A DNA stretch of 64,000 nucleotides from JACPDH01 sp041671505 (GTDB lineage: Bacteria > Acidobacteriota > Thermoanaerobaculia > Gp7-AA8). The notes under the pieces were generated by a model. That model did not search any database and was not told the origin of the DNA. It saw only the letters and a list, made by a program, of their open reading frames with translations. Where the stretch lies: contig JBAZBK010000002.1 in the NCBI GenBank assembly GCA_041671505.1, positions 1 through 64,000 on the forward strand. Reading direction: 5' to 3'. Position numbers and translations under genes: made by a program. This document shows, piece by piece, positions 34,633-42,544 of the stretch (positions are counted from its first letter, which is position 1; each line of letters opens with the position of its first letter).

Positions 34633-37600
34633 ATGACCGAATCAATCAAGACCGCAACCGCGACCGGGGAAGCTCCGGATGTTTCGGAGGGTCACCGGCC
34701 GAGTCCATTGACCAGCGATTCGCCACCTCGGCGCCGTGCGCTCATCGTGCTCGGCATGCACCGGAGTGGCACCTCGGCGCTCACGCGCGTTTTCAGCCTC
34801 TGTGGCGCCGGTCTTCCGTCCAACCTAGTTCCGCCGGAGTTCGGGCTGCCGGCTGACGGGAACTCCATCTCCGGCTTCTGGGAATCCACCTCGCTGCTGC
34901 TGCTGAACAACGAAGCTCTCGAGTCGGCAGGTTCCGACTGGGACAGCACTCGCGAAATCCCGCAGGATTGGTTCGAGTCGGAGAACTGCCACAACATCAC
35001 GCTGCGCCTCAGCGAAGCGCTGGAGAACGAGTTCGGGAACGCACCGATCTTCGTCGCAAAGGACCCGCGCACGAGCCTGCTCGTTCCGATGTGGATCGCG
35101 GCACTCGATGCCATCGGCGTCACGGCAGACTGGATCGTCGCGGTGCGCAATCCGCTCGAAGTAGCGGCGTCACTGACGCGTCGCGATGGCTTCGCTCGTT
35201 CGAAGGGGCTCGATCTCTGGCTGCGCCATTCGATCGCGGCCGAGCGCGCGACCCGAAAGGTCGAGCGCATCTTCGTCGACTACGACGACCTGATGAGGGA
35301 CTGGCGATTCGTCGTCACGCGCACGGAAATCCGCTTTTCGTTCAAGTTTCCGCACCGTGTGGAGACGATCGCGAAGGAGGCGGAGAAGTTCCTCAATCGC
35401 GACCTTCGCCACCACTCATCATCGATGAGCGAGATGGACGAGCGGCCCGACGTTCCCCGCGAAGCGAAAGAGACCTTCCGGTGGATGCTTCGCGCGTCCG
35501 CGGGCTATGAAGGGGAGACGACGCGCCTCGACGAGATCTACCGATCCATCGTGAGGGGAGCAGCCGCATCGGAGGTTCCCGCCGACGCTCTGGCTCCGGA
35601 GGGCTGCGTCGCGCCAGGGGAGCACCAGGCCGCAACTGCGGCAGTGGGGCAGGAAGGCGGCGCCGAGGTAACGAGTGCATCGCGTGTCAAACCGATCGCG
35701 TTCTACCTCCCGCAATTCCATCCGACCCCGGAGAACGACGCGTGGTGGGGCACAGGCTTCACCGAGTGGACGAACGTGACCCGTGCCGAGCCCTGCTTTC
35801 GCGGCCATCAGCAGCCGTTATTGCCGTCGGAGCTCGGCTTCTACGACCTGCGGCTCGCGGAGGTGCGAATCCGCCAGGCGGAGCTCGCACGCGAGCACGG
35901 CATCCACGGGTTCTGCTACTACTACTACTGGTTCCATGGCAAAAAGCTCCTCTCCCGCCCGCTCGAATCGATGCTGCTCGAGCGCGAGCCCGACTTCCCG
36001 TTCTGCATCTGCTGGGCGAACGAGAACTGGACCCGGCGCTGGGACGGCGAGAACGACAGCATTCTCCTGGCTCAGGAGCACACGCCCGAATCGGACGCGC
36101 GCTTCATCGACGACGTGATGCCGGTGTTACTCGATCCGCGATATATCCGGATCGACGGGAAACCGCTCGTGCTGGTCTACCGCGCTGATCTGATGGCCGA
36201 TCCGGCGCGGACCGCGGCGCGATGGAGAGAGGCTGCACGCGAGGCAGGCCTCCCTGGGCTGCACCTGTGCGTCGTCTGGAGAGTCGACGACCCGACCGCG
36301 ATCGGCTTCGACGCACTCGTCGAGTTTCCTCCTCACCACTTCCATCACAAGGACATTACGAACGAGACTCGCGATTCGAAGACTCCGTTCCAGGGACGGG
36401 TGTACGACTACGCCGCGGGGGTTGCCGCGGTGAAGCCACTGGCCGAAGAAAGGTTTCCTGTCTATCGCGGCGTGATGCCGTCGTGGGACAACACACCACG
36501 ACGAGGCCTCAACGCGCACGTCTTCGCGCGCAGCACTCCCGCGATCTACGGCCGATGGCTCGAAACCGTGGTTCGCGAGTCGGCCGCGCGCCCCGGTTCC
36601 GGCGACCAATTCGTTTTCATCAATGCGTGGAATGAATGGGCGGAAGGAGCGACACTCGAGCCTTCGCGGGCATACGGACGCGCCTACCTCGAAGCGACGC
36701 GCGAGGCGCTGCTGCGATCCAATTTCGCCTCGCCGCCGCTGCCGAACGAGCCCTCCTCGGACCTCGTCGAGCTTCCCGAGCCCCACGTGCAGAACGCCCC
36801 TCCGAGGGATGAGGCTCAAACGCCCGCACCTCCCGCCGCAGCGGGCGGCAGTACCCCCGTCGCGGCGCCTCCGCAAGATCCCGCCTACTGGTCGAACGCT
36901 GTCTGGGGCGTGAAGGCGCTCGTCACCAAGGGACCACTCTGGCTCGTGACTGGACGACTTTCCAGCAGGCTGCGCTGGTGGCGGCAGATGCGCTCGATCG
37001 TGCGCAGCGGGCTGTTCGACGCAGACTATTACCGCACCGTTTCGTGCCCCGATATCGGAAAGCTCCGAATCGATCCGCTCTATCACTTCGTCCGGTACGG
37101 CGCCGAAGAGGAGCTCGATCCGAATCCGGCGTTCAGCGTCAGCCGCTACCTCGATCTTCATCCGGAACTCGATCCCTCGGTCGAGAATCCGCTCGTCCAT
37201 TCTCTCGACTCGACGTCGCACGACGGTGCGACCAGGCGCGAACTCTGGCTCAACGCCAGGTACGGCCTGCTGCCGTTTCTCGTCAAGGCGCCGGCCTGGC
37301 TGGTCCTCGGCCGCCTCGAAACACGGGGCCGCTGGTGGCGAGAGATGCGCGAGTTGGTAAAGAGCGGGAGGTTCGATGCCCACGCCTATCGCCGTGCGTA
37401 TCCCGAAGTCGCGGCCCGAGGTGTCGATCCGCTCTACCACTATGTACGGTACGGCGCTGCCGAAGGAAGACTGCCACAACCTGCCGAGAGCTGGGAAGCG
37501 CGAACGCGGGAGCACCCGGTGTTGATGTCCCCGACGACCAGCGCGCCACCGCGGCGGCCTGATTCGATCCCGACCCGGATCGATCCGGTCGGACCATCGG

Positions 37601-38859
37601 CCGCCGAGCCGCTACCGACGGCACATATGTCGCGCGGCAAGTCCGGACGTGGCGTCAAATGGGTCTTGAACGCGGCTCACCTCAAATCGCGCGACCACAA
37701 CAGCAGGCCGATCTTGATCGTCTCGCACGACGCCGCGCGCGCGGGAGCGCAACTGCTGCTACTCGAAGTCATCAAGCGGCTTGCCTCCCTGCCCGACCTG
37801 GAGACATTCGTGCTCTTCCTCGGCCGCGGCGAACTCGAAGACGACTTCCGCAGGGTCGTCCACACACTTCAGATCGATGACGTCATCGAAGGGCTCTGTG
37901 TCCGCCGCGAGGTGGCGATCTCGCAGATCGTCTCCGGATTCGCGGCCAGGTCACCTCTTCTGGCACTCTGCAACACCGTCGTCAGCCACTATGCGGCCGC
38001 TGCATGCAGTGAGTCGGGCATCCCGGTTCTCTCGCTGATTCACGAGCTCCCGACTTCGATCGACTCGACGATCGGAAGCTGCGCAATGGTTGACGTCGCT
38101 GCAGCCTCCCGGTCCATCGTAGTCGTTTCCGACTTCGTGAAAGCCGCCCTGTTGAGCCGGTACTCACTTCCTCCCGAACGACTCTCCGTGCTCAGGCCCT
38201 CGGTGTTCGACTGGGATGACGGTGACGGATGGCGGAGCCGCTGCCGCTCGAGAGTGTTGAAGGAGCTCGGCATCCCCGACAGCTCGTTCATCGTACTCGG
38301 CTGCGGAATGGTGCACCAGCGGAAGGGCCCCGATCTCTTCGTGCAGGCGGCACGAGATGCGATCGCGATGCGAGGAAGCGAACGGATGGTGTTCATCTGG
38401 GTCGGTCCCGACCAGTCCGGTCCGCTCCTTCGCGAGTGGTGCGAGCACGACATCCGGTCCGCGAGCCTCGAGCGGCGCATCCGCTTCCTCGGCGGCCGCA
38501 CGGCGACGGGTGACTACTTCGGAGCCGCCGACGCGTTCGCTCTCACGTCGCGCGAAGATCCTTTCCCGCTGGTCAACCTCGAAGCGATGGCGCGTGGCGT
38601 CCCGGTCGTCGCATTTCGTTCTGCCGGCGGCGCGCCCGAGGCGCTCGCCGATGGCGGAGGGATCGTCGTCCCCTACCTCGACACGCACGAAATGGCGAGG
38701 TCGCTCGTCCGGCTGAGCGAGGCGCCTAACTACCACAAGGAAGTCAGCGCCGCCGCCGCGAGGACGATCGAACTGCGTCACACGTGGGATCACTACATGA
38801 GCGGTCTCCTCGCGATCTTCAACAGCGAATTCGGCTATGCGATGCGACGAGCGCGCTAA
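34633..38859 (+). CDS. Giant sulfotransferase-WbsX-GT4 fusion protein
   Basis: 1408 residues from ATG 34633. The frame opens at 34492, and neither start has a good Shine-Dalgarno. Domains in order: (1) sulfotransferase-like P-loop LIVLGMHRSGTSALTRVF (about 40-55), with RNPLEVAASLTRRDGF as the 3'-phosphate site. (2) WbsX/GH99-like domain about 353-690, opening with IAFYLPQFHPTPENDAWWGT and closing with FINAWNEWAEGATLEPSRAY. (3) Two repeats of about 120 residues (about 790-950), each with FDAxxYR and DPLYHxVRYGA. (4) GT4 domain about 1026-1408, with LIVSHDAARAGAQLLLLE and the E-x7-E in SREDPFPLVNLEAMARG. It probably extends and perhaps sulfates or otherwise modifies the exported glycan. Leu codons TTA (35820, 36126 region) are more frequent than in housekeeping genes here. 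Confidence 0.78.
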   Translation: MTESIKTATATGEAPDVSEGHRPSPLTSDSPPRRRALIVLGMHRSGTSALTRVFSLCGAGLPSNLVPPEFGLPADGNSISGFWESTSLLLLNNEALESAGSDWDSTREIPQDWFESENCHNITLRLSEALENEFGNAPIFVAKDPRTSLLVPMWIAALDAIGVTADWIVAVRNPLEVAASLTRRDGFARSKGLDLWLRHSIAAERATRKVERIFVDYDDLMRDWRFVVTRTEIRFSFKFPHRVETIAKEAEKFLNRDLRHHSSSMSEMDERPDVPREAKETFRWMLRASAGYEGETTRLDEIYRSIVRGAAASEVPADALAPEGCVAPGEHQAATAAVGQEGGAEVTSASRVKPIAFYLPQFHPTPENDAWWGTGFTEWTNVTRAEPCFRGHQQPLLPSELGFYDLRLAEVRIRQAELAREHGIHGFCYYYYWFHGKKLLSRPLESMLLEREPDFPFCICWANENWTRRWDGENDSILLAQEHTPESDARFIDDVMPVLLDPRYIRIDGKPLVLVYRADLMADPARTAARWREAAREAGLPGLHLCVVWRVDDPTAIGFDALVEFPPHHFHHKDITNETRDSKTPFQGRVYDYAAGVAAVKPLAEERFPVYRGVMPSWDNTPRRGLNAHVFARSTPAIYGRWLETVVRESAARPGSGDQFVFINAWNEWAEGATLEPSRAYGRAYLEATREALLRSNFASPPLPNEPSSDLVELPEPHVQNAPPRDEAQTPAPPAAAGGSTPVAAPPQDPAYWSNAVWGVKALVTKGPLWLVTGRLSSRLRWWRQMRSIVRSGLFDADYYRTVSCPDIGKLRIDPLYHFVRYGAEEELDPNPAFSVSRYLDLHPELDPSVENPLVHSLDSTSHDGATRRELWLNARYGLLPFLVKAPAWLVLGRLETRGRWWREMRELVKSGRFDAHAYRRAYPEVAARGVDPLYHYVRYGAAEGRLPQPAESWEARTREHPVLMSPTTSAPPRRPDSIPTRIDPVGPSAAEPLPTAHMSRGKSGRGVKWVLNAAHLKSRDHNSRPILIVSHDAARAGAQLLLLEVIKRLASLPDLETFVLFLGRGELEDDFRRVVHTLQIDDVIEGLCVRREVAISQIVSGFAARSPLLALCNTVVSHYAAAACSESGIPVLSLIHELPTSIDSTIGSCAMVDVAAASRSIVVVSDFVKAALLSRYSLPPERLSVLRPSVFDWDDGDGWRSRCRSRVLKELGIPDSSFIVLGCGMVHQRKGPDLFVQAARDAIAMRGSERMVFIWVGPDQSGPLLREWCEHDIRSASLERRIRFLGGRTATGDYFGAADAFALTSREDPFPLVNLEAMARGVPVVAFRSAGGAPEALADGGGIVVPYLDTHEMARSLVRLSEAPNYHKEVSAAAARTIELRHTWDHYMSGLLAIFNSEFGYAMRRAR

Positions 38860-38916
38860 CCTTCACCCCGTCGCGCCTCGCGCCGGCACGCCTTCACCTG
38901 GCGCGGTGGCAGAACG

Positions 38917-39816
38917 ATGACGCGTCCCCTCATTTCGGTGGTCATCCCATCGTACAACTGCGAGAAATACGTGGCCGAGGCGATCCGGTCCGTATTCAAG
39001 CAGACGTATCGCCCGCTCGAGCTGGTCATCGTGGACGACGGCTCGACCGACCGGAGCCGGGAGGTCATTCTCCCGGTGCTGAACGCGCCGCCGATCGAGA
39101 ACGTCGTCTACGTCGAGCAGGAAAACCGGGGAGCGCACGCAGCGATCATGCGAGGGATCGAGATCACGCGCGGCGGGCTGCTGAGCATCTTGAACTCGGA
39201 CGACTTCTACGCGAACGAGCGACTGGCAACCCTCTCGCTTCGCCTCCGCGGCGACTGCGAACTTGCGTTTTCGGGTCTCGATTTCGTAGACGCGCAAAGC
39301 CGGCGCCTCCCGAGGGACAGCGGCTGGCCGCAGTGGTATGCGACTGCGTTGAGAGAGACGGAGGACTGTCCGGCACTCGGCTACGCGCTGCTTCTCCATA
39401 ACTTCTCGGTGACGAGCGGAAACTTTGTCTTCACGCGAAGTTTGTACGACAAGCTCGGCGGCTTCAGCGAACACAAGTTCACTCACGACTGGGACTTTCT
39501 GATGCGTTCGATCTACTACACCGAGCCGGCCTTCGTGCCGGAAGCACTGATGAGCTACAGAATCCACGAGACCAACACGACCGAGTCCGTCAGGCATCTG
39601 CTCGTCAACGAAGCGAGCGACGTCATCCGGCGCTACTCCGCACTCTGCAACGAGGGGGCCCCACCGAACACGCTCGCACCGTGCCCGGCACACTGGCCAG
39701 GCTACTTCCCCGCATTCGTTGACAGCCACTCACCCGGGTTCGCGCTGGATCGCAGGCTCGCGACTTTCTTCGACTTTTCCCCCGGCCAGTGCGAGCCGGA
39801 CGAAATCGAGGCGTGA
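38917..39816 (+). CDS. GT2 glycosyltransferase
   Basis: 299 residues from ATG 38917. GT-A motifs: LISVVIPSYNCEKYVAEAIR, LVIVDDGSTDRSREVI, the DxD-like SILNSDDFYANERLATLS (about 90-105) and the acceptor region KFTHDWDFLMRSIYY. No membrane helices. It belongs to the general family of capsular and O-antigen sugar transferases. The donor is unknown. It lies 57 bp after the giant fusion gene and 100 bp before the small YLD-GTGS gene, which has its own promoter. Confidence 0.8.
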   Translation: MTRPLISVVIPSYNCEKYVAEAIRSVFKQTYRPLELVIVDDGSTDRSREVILPVLNAPPIENVVYVEQENRGAHAAIMRGIEITRGGLLSILNSDDFYANERLATLSLRLRGDCELAFSGLDFVDAQSRRLPRDSGWPQWYATALRETEDCPALGYALLLHNFSVTSGNFVFTRSLYDKLGGFSEHKFTHDWDFLMRSIYYTEPAFVPEALMSYRIHETNTTESVRHLLVNEASDVIRRYSALCNEGAPPNTLAPCPAHWPGYFPAFVDSHSPGFALDRRLATFFDFSPGQCEPDEIEA

Positions 39817-39880
39817 CACTCGAGACGAAGAGCAGCCTCGGACGGGCTGCGCGCGTGCGGTGACGAGAACGGCCGGCTGC

Positions 39881-39910
39881 TTGACGTCGTCCCGACCCAC
39901 GTTCTAGAGT
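39881..39910 (+). promoter_or_regulatory. Sigma-70-like promoter with start at or next to the ATG
   Basis: TTGACG (39881-39886), an 18-bp spacer and TAGAGT (39905-39910). ATG 39917 begins 7 nt after the -10 box, so transcription would start on or within a base or two of the start codon. This predicts a leaderless mRNA for the small membrane protein. It is one of the best promoter matches in the window. Confidence 0.6.
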
Positions 39911-39916
39911 CTCGAG

Positions 39917-40168
39917 ATGATCCGAGGACAATCGGCTGGAAGCCCCACGGGCGGCGTCAGCGCCGCGGTAGCTGCTCTTGCACTCTGTCTGCTCTACCCC
40001 GTTCCGGCGCACGCGTATCTCGATGCCGGCACGGGCAGCGTGATCCTCCAGGCGCTCGTCGCGGTGATCGCGGGAGCCGCGCTGGGAATTCGGGTCTACT
40101 GGGGCAAGCTGAAATCACTCATCAGCCGCAAATCGCCGGGAGACGACCACTCCGGCCCTGCCGCCTGA
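39917..40168 (+). CDS. Small 'YLD-GTGS' membrane protein
   Basis: 83 residues. A signal-like N-terminus (VAALALCLLYPVPAHAYLDA) is followed by the motif YLDAGTGSVILQALVAVIAG, then a second hydrophobic helix (ALGIRVYWG) and a short basic tail. Small proteins with a YLDPGTGS-type motif and one or two helices are, from memory, common beside glycosyltransferase, methyltransferase and phosphodiesterase genes in several phyla. Their function is unknown. It may be a subunit of a glycan-modifying membrane complex with the next genes. It probably has a leaderless transcript. Confidence 0.72.
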   Translation: MIRGQSAGSPTGGVSAAVAALALCLLYPVPAHAYLDAGTGSVILQALVAVIAGAALGIRVYWGKLKSLISRKSPGDDHSGPAA

Positions 40169-40254
40169 ATGGCATACTTCGTCTCACTCCGGGTCCCCGC
40201 CACGTCACACAAGGGACGCTACCTCACCCGCTCGTTGCGTCCCTCGCGCGGCGT

Positions 40255-41682
40255 ATGACGGGAATCGACGACCCGGGCTGCGGATCACTATCGATGCCGA
40301 CCTACACGCGCGAACCGTCGTCTTTCCGCGACCCTTCCGGGTTCCTCTTCCGGCGCGACGGAGTGCTCTACCGCCAGGTGAACCGCCAATACAGGGAGAA
40401 CTTCGAGCTGCTCACTGGTTCGGGGCTCCTCGAAGAGCTGACGACTGGCGGCCTCATGGTCCCACACGAGGAAGTGGCGATCGATCCCCCGGCCGGCGAG
40501 TCGCGCCTAACAGTAATCAGGCCGCAGGCGGTTCCCTTCGTCTCGTATCCGTACGAATGGAGTTTCAGTCAGCTCAAAGACGCGGCACTCACGACGCTGG
40601 AGATCCAACGCCGAGCGCTCGAACGCGGCATGTCGCTCAAGGATGCCTCCGCCTACAACATTCAGTTCTTCCGCGGACGGCCGACCTTGATCGACACACT
40701 GTCGTTCGAACGCTATCGCGACGGGGAACCCTGGGTCGCCTACAGGCAGTTCTGTCAGCATTTCCTCGCGCCGCTCGCTCTCATGGCGTATCGCGACGTC
40801 AGGCTCAGCCAGTTGTTCCGGCTCCATATCGATGGTCCTCCGCTCGATCTCGCGAGCAGCCTGCTTCCTTCGAGGACCAAGCTCCGCTTCTCCCTTCTCA
40901 GCCACCTCCATCTTCACGCGGCGGCACAACGGCGTTACGCCGACGCCGGTCGCGCCGGAGCGCGGGCCACGCCGCGAGTGAGCCTCTTCGCTCTCCGGGG
41001 GCTGATCGAGAGCCTTCGCGCAGCGGTTGCGAGACTCAAGTGGTCACCTGGAGGAAGCGAGTGGGTCGACTATTACGAGGAAGGGCACCGCTATTCCGAC
41101 GGCGCACTGGGACACAAGATGGACGTCGTGCGCGAGTTCATCGCGCGCGTCGAGCCCGCGAGCGTCTGGGACCTCGGAGCGAATACGGGGCGCTTCAGCC
41201 GACTCGCGAGCGACCGCGGCATTCCGACCGTTGCATTCGACATCGACGCCGGAGCGGTGGAACGCAACTATCTCGAATGCCGCCGCAAGGGAGAGGCGAA
41301 CCTGCTCCCCCTGGTCCAGGATCTGACGAACCCGAGCCCCTCGCTCGGATGGAACAACGAGGAGCGGATGTCGCTCGGCGCTCGCGGCCCCGCGGGAATG
41401 GTGCTGGCGCTCGCGCTCGCCCACCATCTCGCGATCTCGAACAACGTACCGCTCCCTCTGGTGGCGCGCTTCTTCCGAGGCCTCAGCCGCCACCTCGTGA
41501 TCGAATTCGTCCCGAAGAGCGACGATCAGGTGCAGCGCCTCCTCGCGAGCCGCCAGGACATCTTTCCTGACTACACGAAGGCCGGGTTCGAGGAGGCGAT
41601 TCGCGGACAGTTCAGGATTATCGCGTCGATCCCGATCCGTGATTCAGAACGGACGCTTTATCTGCTGGAAGGCGAAGACTGA
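40255..41682 (+). CDS. NoeA-like class I SAM methyltransferase
   Basis: 475 residues from ATG 40255. An ATG at 40294, opening with PTYTREPSSFRDPSGF, is an equally good start. The N-terminal part, with FRDPSGFLFRRDGVLYRQVN and LIDTLSFERY, resembles NoeA-type nodulation-associated methyltransferases. The SAM domain lies around residue 300: SVWDLGANTGRFSRLASDRG (motif I) and TVAFDIDAGAVERNY (motif II). AHHLAISNNVPLPLVARFF is the typical post-motif segment. Such proteins regularly neighbour YLD-GTGS proteins and alkaline-phosphatase-fold membrane proteins, as here. The target is probably a surface glycan. Confidence 0.78.
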   Translation: MTGIDDPGCGSLSMPTYTREPSSFRDPSGFLFRRDGVLYRQVNRQYRENFELLTGSGLLEELTTGGLMVPHEEVAIDPPAGESRLTVIRPQAVPFVSYPYEWSFSQLKDAALTTLEIQRRALERGMSLKDASAYNIQFFRGRPTLIDTLSFERYRDGEPWVAYRQFCQHFLAPLALMAYRDVRLSQLFRLHIDGPPLDLASSLLPSRTKLRFSLLSHLHLHAAAQRRYADAGRAGARATPRVSLFALRGLIESLRAAVARLKWSPGGSEWVDYYEEGHRYSDGALGHKMDVVREFIARVEPASVWDLGANTGRFSRLASDRGIPTVAFDIDAGAVERNYLECRRKGEANLLPLVQDLTNPSPSLGWNNEERMSLGARGPAGMVLALALAHHLAISNNVPLPLVARFFRGLSRHLVIEFVPKSDDQVQRLLASRQDIFPDYTKAGFEEAIRGQFRIIASIPIRDSERTLYLLEGED

Positions 41683-41755
41683 TCGAACGAGGTCTTCGCT
41701 GGAGGAGAGAGCCAATCCTGTCGCGCGCCCGCGGAGCGGCACGACGTCTTTCGAC

Positions 41756-41784
41756 TTGAGCATGAGCCACGGCGACTGTAGGAT
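41756..41784 (+). promoter_or_regulatory. Candidate promoter for the methyltransferase-sulfatase pair
   Basis: TTGAGC (41756-41761), a 17-bp spacer and TAGGAT (41779-41784) lie 73 bp upstream of ATG 41857. The match is moderate. The 174-bp gap 41683-41856 holds no other feature I can identify. Confidence 0.4.
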
Positions 41785-41856
41785 CGCCTCAGCCACCGGA
41801 GAGCGAAGGAGGATCGACGCAGTTCGAAGCGAGCTGCGTCCGCTGAAGGCCAATCT

Positions 41857-42528
41857 ATGACCAAGCCCGCAAATGAGTCGCCCGACCTCGACAACCTCGC
41901 CGCCGGCGAAGCCCAGCGTTGGGAAGGAAGTAGTTACTACGACCAGGCCGAGCAGTGGACCTGGATCTTCTGGAGCGACTCGCACCCGTTCCTGCCGCTC
42001 TTCCGGACCCTCGACCTGACATACGTCGTCGAGCTTGCATGCGGGCATGGCCGGCACGGCGAAAAGGTACTCCACGACTTTCACGACCGGCTCGGCAAAC
42101 TCCTGATGGCGGATATCCTTCCGTCGAACATCGAGCACTGCAAGGCGCGCATCGGCCGCGTTCCCAACGCATCGTGCTTCGTCAACCACGGCAGCGACTT
42201 CCGACCCGTACCGGACTCGGTCGTCTCGGCTGTCTTCTGCTACGACGCAATGGTTCACTTCAACCGGAAAGTGGTCGAGAGCTACCTGTTCGACACGCGA
42301 CGTGTGCTCGTTCCAGGCGGACGCGCGCTCTACCATCACTCGAACTACGCGCTCGACCCCGACGTCGACTGCGGACAGAATCCTCACGCTCGCGCATTCA
42401 TGTCGGCGGCGCTCTTCGGAAAGTACGCCGCGGCTGCGGGTCTTCGAGTCGTCGAACAGGTTCCGATGAGCTGGGGCGGAAGCGTCGACGAGATCGACTG
42501 CCTCACACTTCTCGAGCGCGACCGCTGA
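41857..42528 (+). CDS. Class I SAM methyltransferase
   Basis: 223 residues from ATG 41857. SAM-binding motif I is VVELACGHGRHGEKVL, the acidic motif II region is MADILPSNIEHCK, and motif IV is VVSAVFCYDAMVHFNRKVV, followed by VLVPGGRALYHHSNYA. It is soluble and has no extra domain. It lies 16 nt before the membrane sulfatase-fold gene in the same direction, so the two are probably cotranscribed. It likely methylates a sugar or sugar phosphate of the glycan. Confidence 0.78.
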   Translation: MTKPANESPDLDNLAAGEAQRWEGSSYYDQAEQWTWIFWSDSHPFLPLFRTLDLTYVVELACGHGRHGEKVLHDFHDRLGKLLMADILPSNIEHCKARIGRVPNASCFVNHGSDFRPVPDSVVSAVFCYDAMVHFNRKVVESYLFDTRRVLVPGGRALYHHSNYALDPDVDCGQNPHARAFMSAALFGKYAAAAGLRVVEQVPMSWGGSVDEIDCLTLLERDR

Positions 42529-42544
42529 TGGGAGCGGGCAGAAA

